The translations under genes were made by a program, and so were the position numbers. Below the pieces are notes generated by a model. The model saw only the letters and a program-made list of their open reading frames with translations. It did no database searches and had not been told where the DNA came from. This document shows, piece after piece, positions 63,895 to 64,000 of a DNA stretch of 64,000 nt (positions are counted from its first letter, which is position 1; each line of letters starts with the position of its first letter). This DNA comes from Ahrensia sp. (lineage in GTDB: Bacteria > Pseudomonadota > Alphaproteobacteria > Rhizobiales > Rhizobiaceae): positions 186,001-250,000 of the forward strand of contig JAPPOQ010000033.1 in assembly GCA_028817895.1 (NCBI GenBank). The letters are read 5' to 3'.

Positions 63895-64000
63895 ATGCAG
63901 TTGAGGACGTTGGACCATATCAATGTGCGCACGAACAATCTGGACGCAATGGTCGTCTGGTACATTGACATTCTGGGCATGAGCCGCGGAGACCGGCCAA
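63895..64000 (+). CDS. VOC-family (glyoxalase/bleomycin-resistance) protein, truncated by window edge
   Basis: ATG 63895 follows the ribosome site GGAGGTG. The 35 visible residues (MQLRTLDHINVRTNNLDAMV, then WYIDILGMSRGDRP) show the VOC N-terminal pattern, with a possible metal-ligand histidine at position 8 and the WY..ILGM motif. The gene continues beyond the window. The substrate cannot be judged. Confidence 0.8.
   Translation, partial: MQLRTLDHINVRTNNLDAMVVWYIDILGMSRGDRP

Overview
The window is a gene-dense piece of an alphaproteobacterial chromosome, most likely Hyphomicrobiales (Rhizobiales). The order feuQ-like kinase / lipoprotein / ccmI-ccmE-ccmF-ccmH / degP / response regulator / histidine kinase / glnE / PleC-like kinase / pepN is, as far as I recall, a rhizobial arrangement. 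The porin is of the rhizobial Omp2/RopA type, and a rhizobial-style palindromic repeat and clustered GANTC (CcrM) sites are also present. Coding is on both strands, third codon positions are mostly G or C, and no rRNA, tRNA, IS, prophage or CRISPR was seen. The exact genus cannot be fixed from the sequence.

Region 1 (1-14.8 kb) holds envelope and signalling housekeeping: the end of a FeuQ-like sensor kinase, a small lipoprotein, the cytochrome c maturation operon ccmIEFH (overlapping genes), a periplasmic DegP protease closed by a clear terminator, an OmpR-type two-component pair, glnE (glutamine synthetase adenylylation) and, convergent with it, a PleC/DivJ-family PAS kinase. The kinase promoter region carries nine GANTC sites in about 140 bp. 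Region 2 (14.8-28.5 kb) has pepN, pgi, a DMT permease, a lone form-II CoxL-like molybdenum hydroxylase subunit, and a TPP riboswitch controlling thiM-thiE-thiD followed 4 nt later by a TRAP solute-binding protein. An MFS permease preceded by two perfect palindromes and a UDG-superfamily glycosylase lacking Fe-S cysteines complete it.

Region 3 (28.5-40.9 kb) has an acyl-CoA ligase, AMP nucleosidase, several small secreted proteins (one split between two reading frames), uvrB interrupted in frame by a palindromic repeat, a DM13 protein, an alpha/beta-hydrolase-OsmC fusion, an epoxide-hydrolase-like enzyme, a small membrane protein and a PcaD-like hydrolase. Region 4 (41-51.7 kb) has a DprE1-like oxidase translationally coupled to a HAD-UbiA fusion (a pair recalling decaprenylphosphoryl-arabinose synthesis), a highly expressed porin with long leader and terminator, a membrane HhH protein coupled to an acyl-CoA ligase, leuA with a leucine-rich leader peptide absent from the ORF track, and an L,D-transpeptidase.

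Region 5 (51.7-64 kb) has a metallophosphoesterase, a glutathionyl-hydroquinone reductase, a GNAT acetyltransferase, the MoxR-DUF58-DUF4159-membrane protein operon, and divergently DUF1285-NUDIX-cca and the start of a VOC-family protein.

The observations most worth follow-up are the GANTC cluster before the PleC-like gene, the palindromic element inside uvrB, the leuA leader peptide, the TRAP binding protein in the thiamine operon, the DPPR-synthase/DprE1-like pair, and the two-frame secreted protein at 32.6-33.0 kb.
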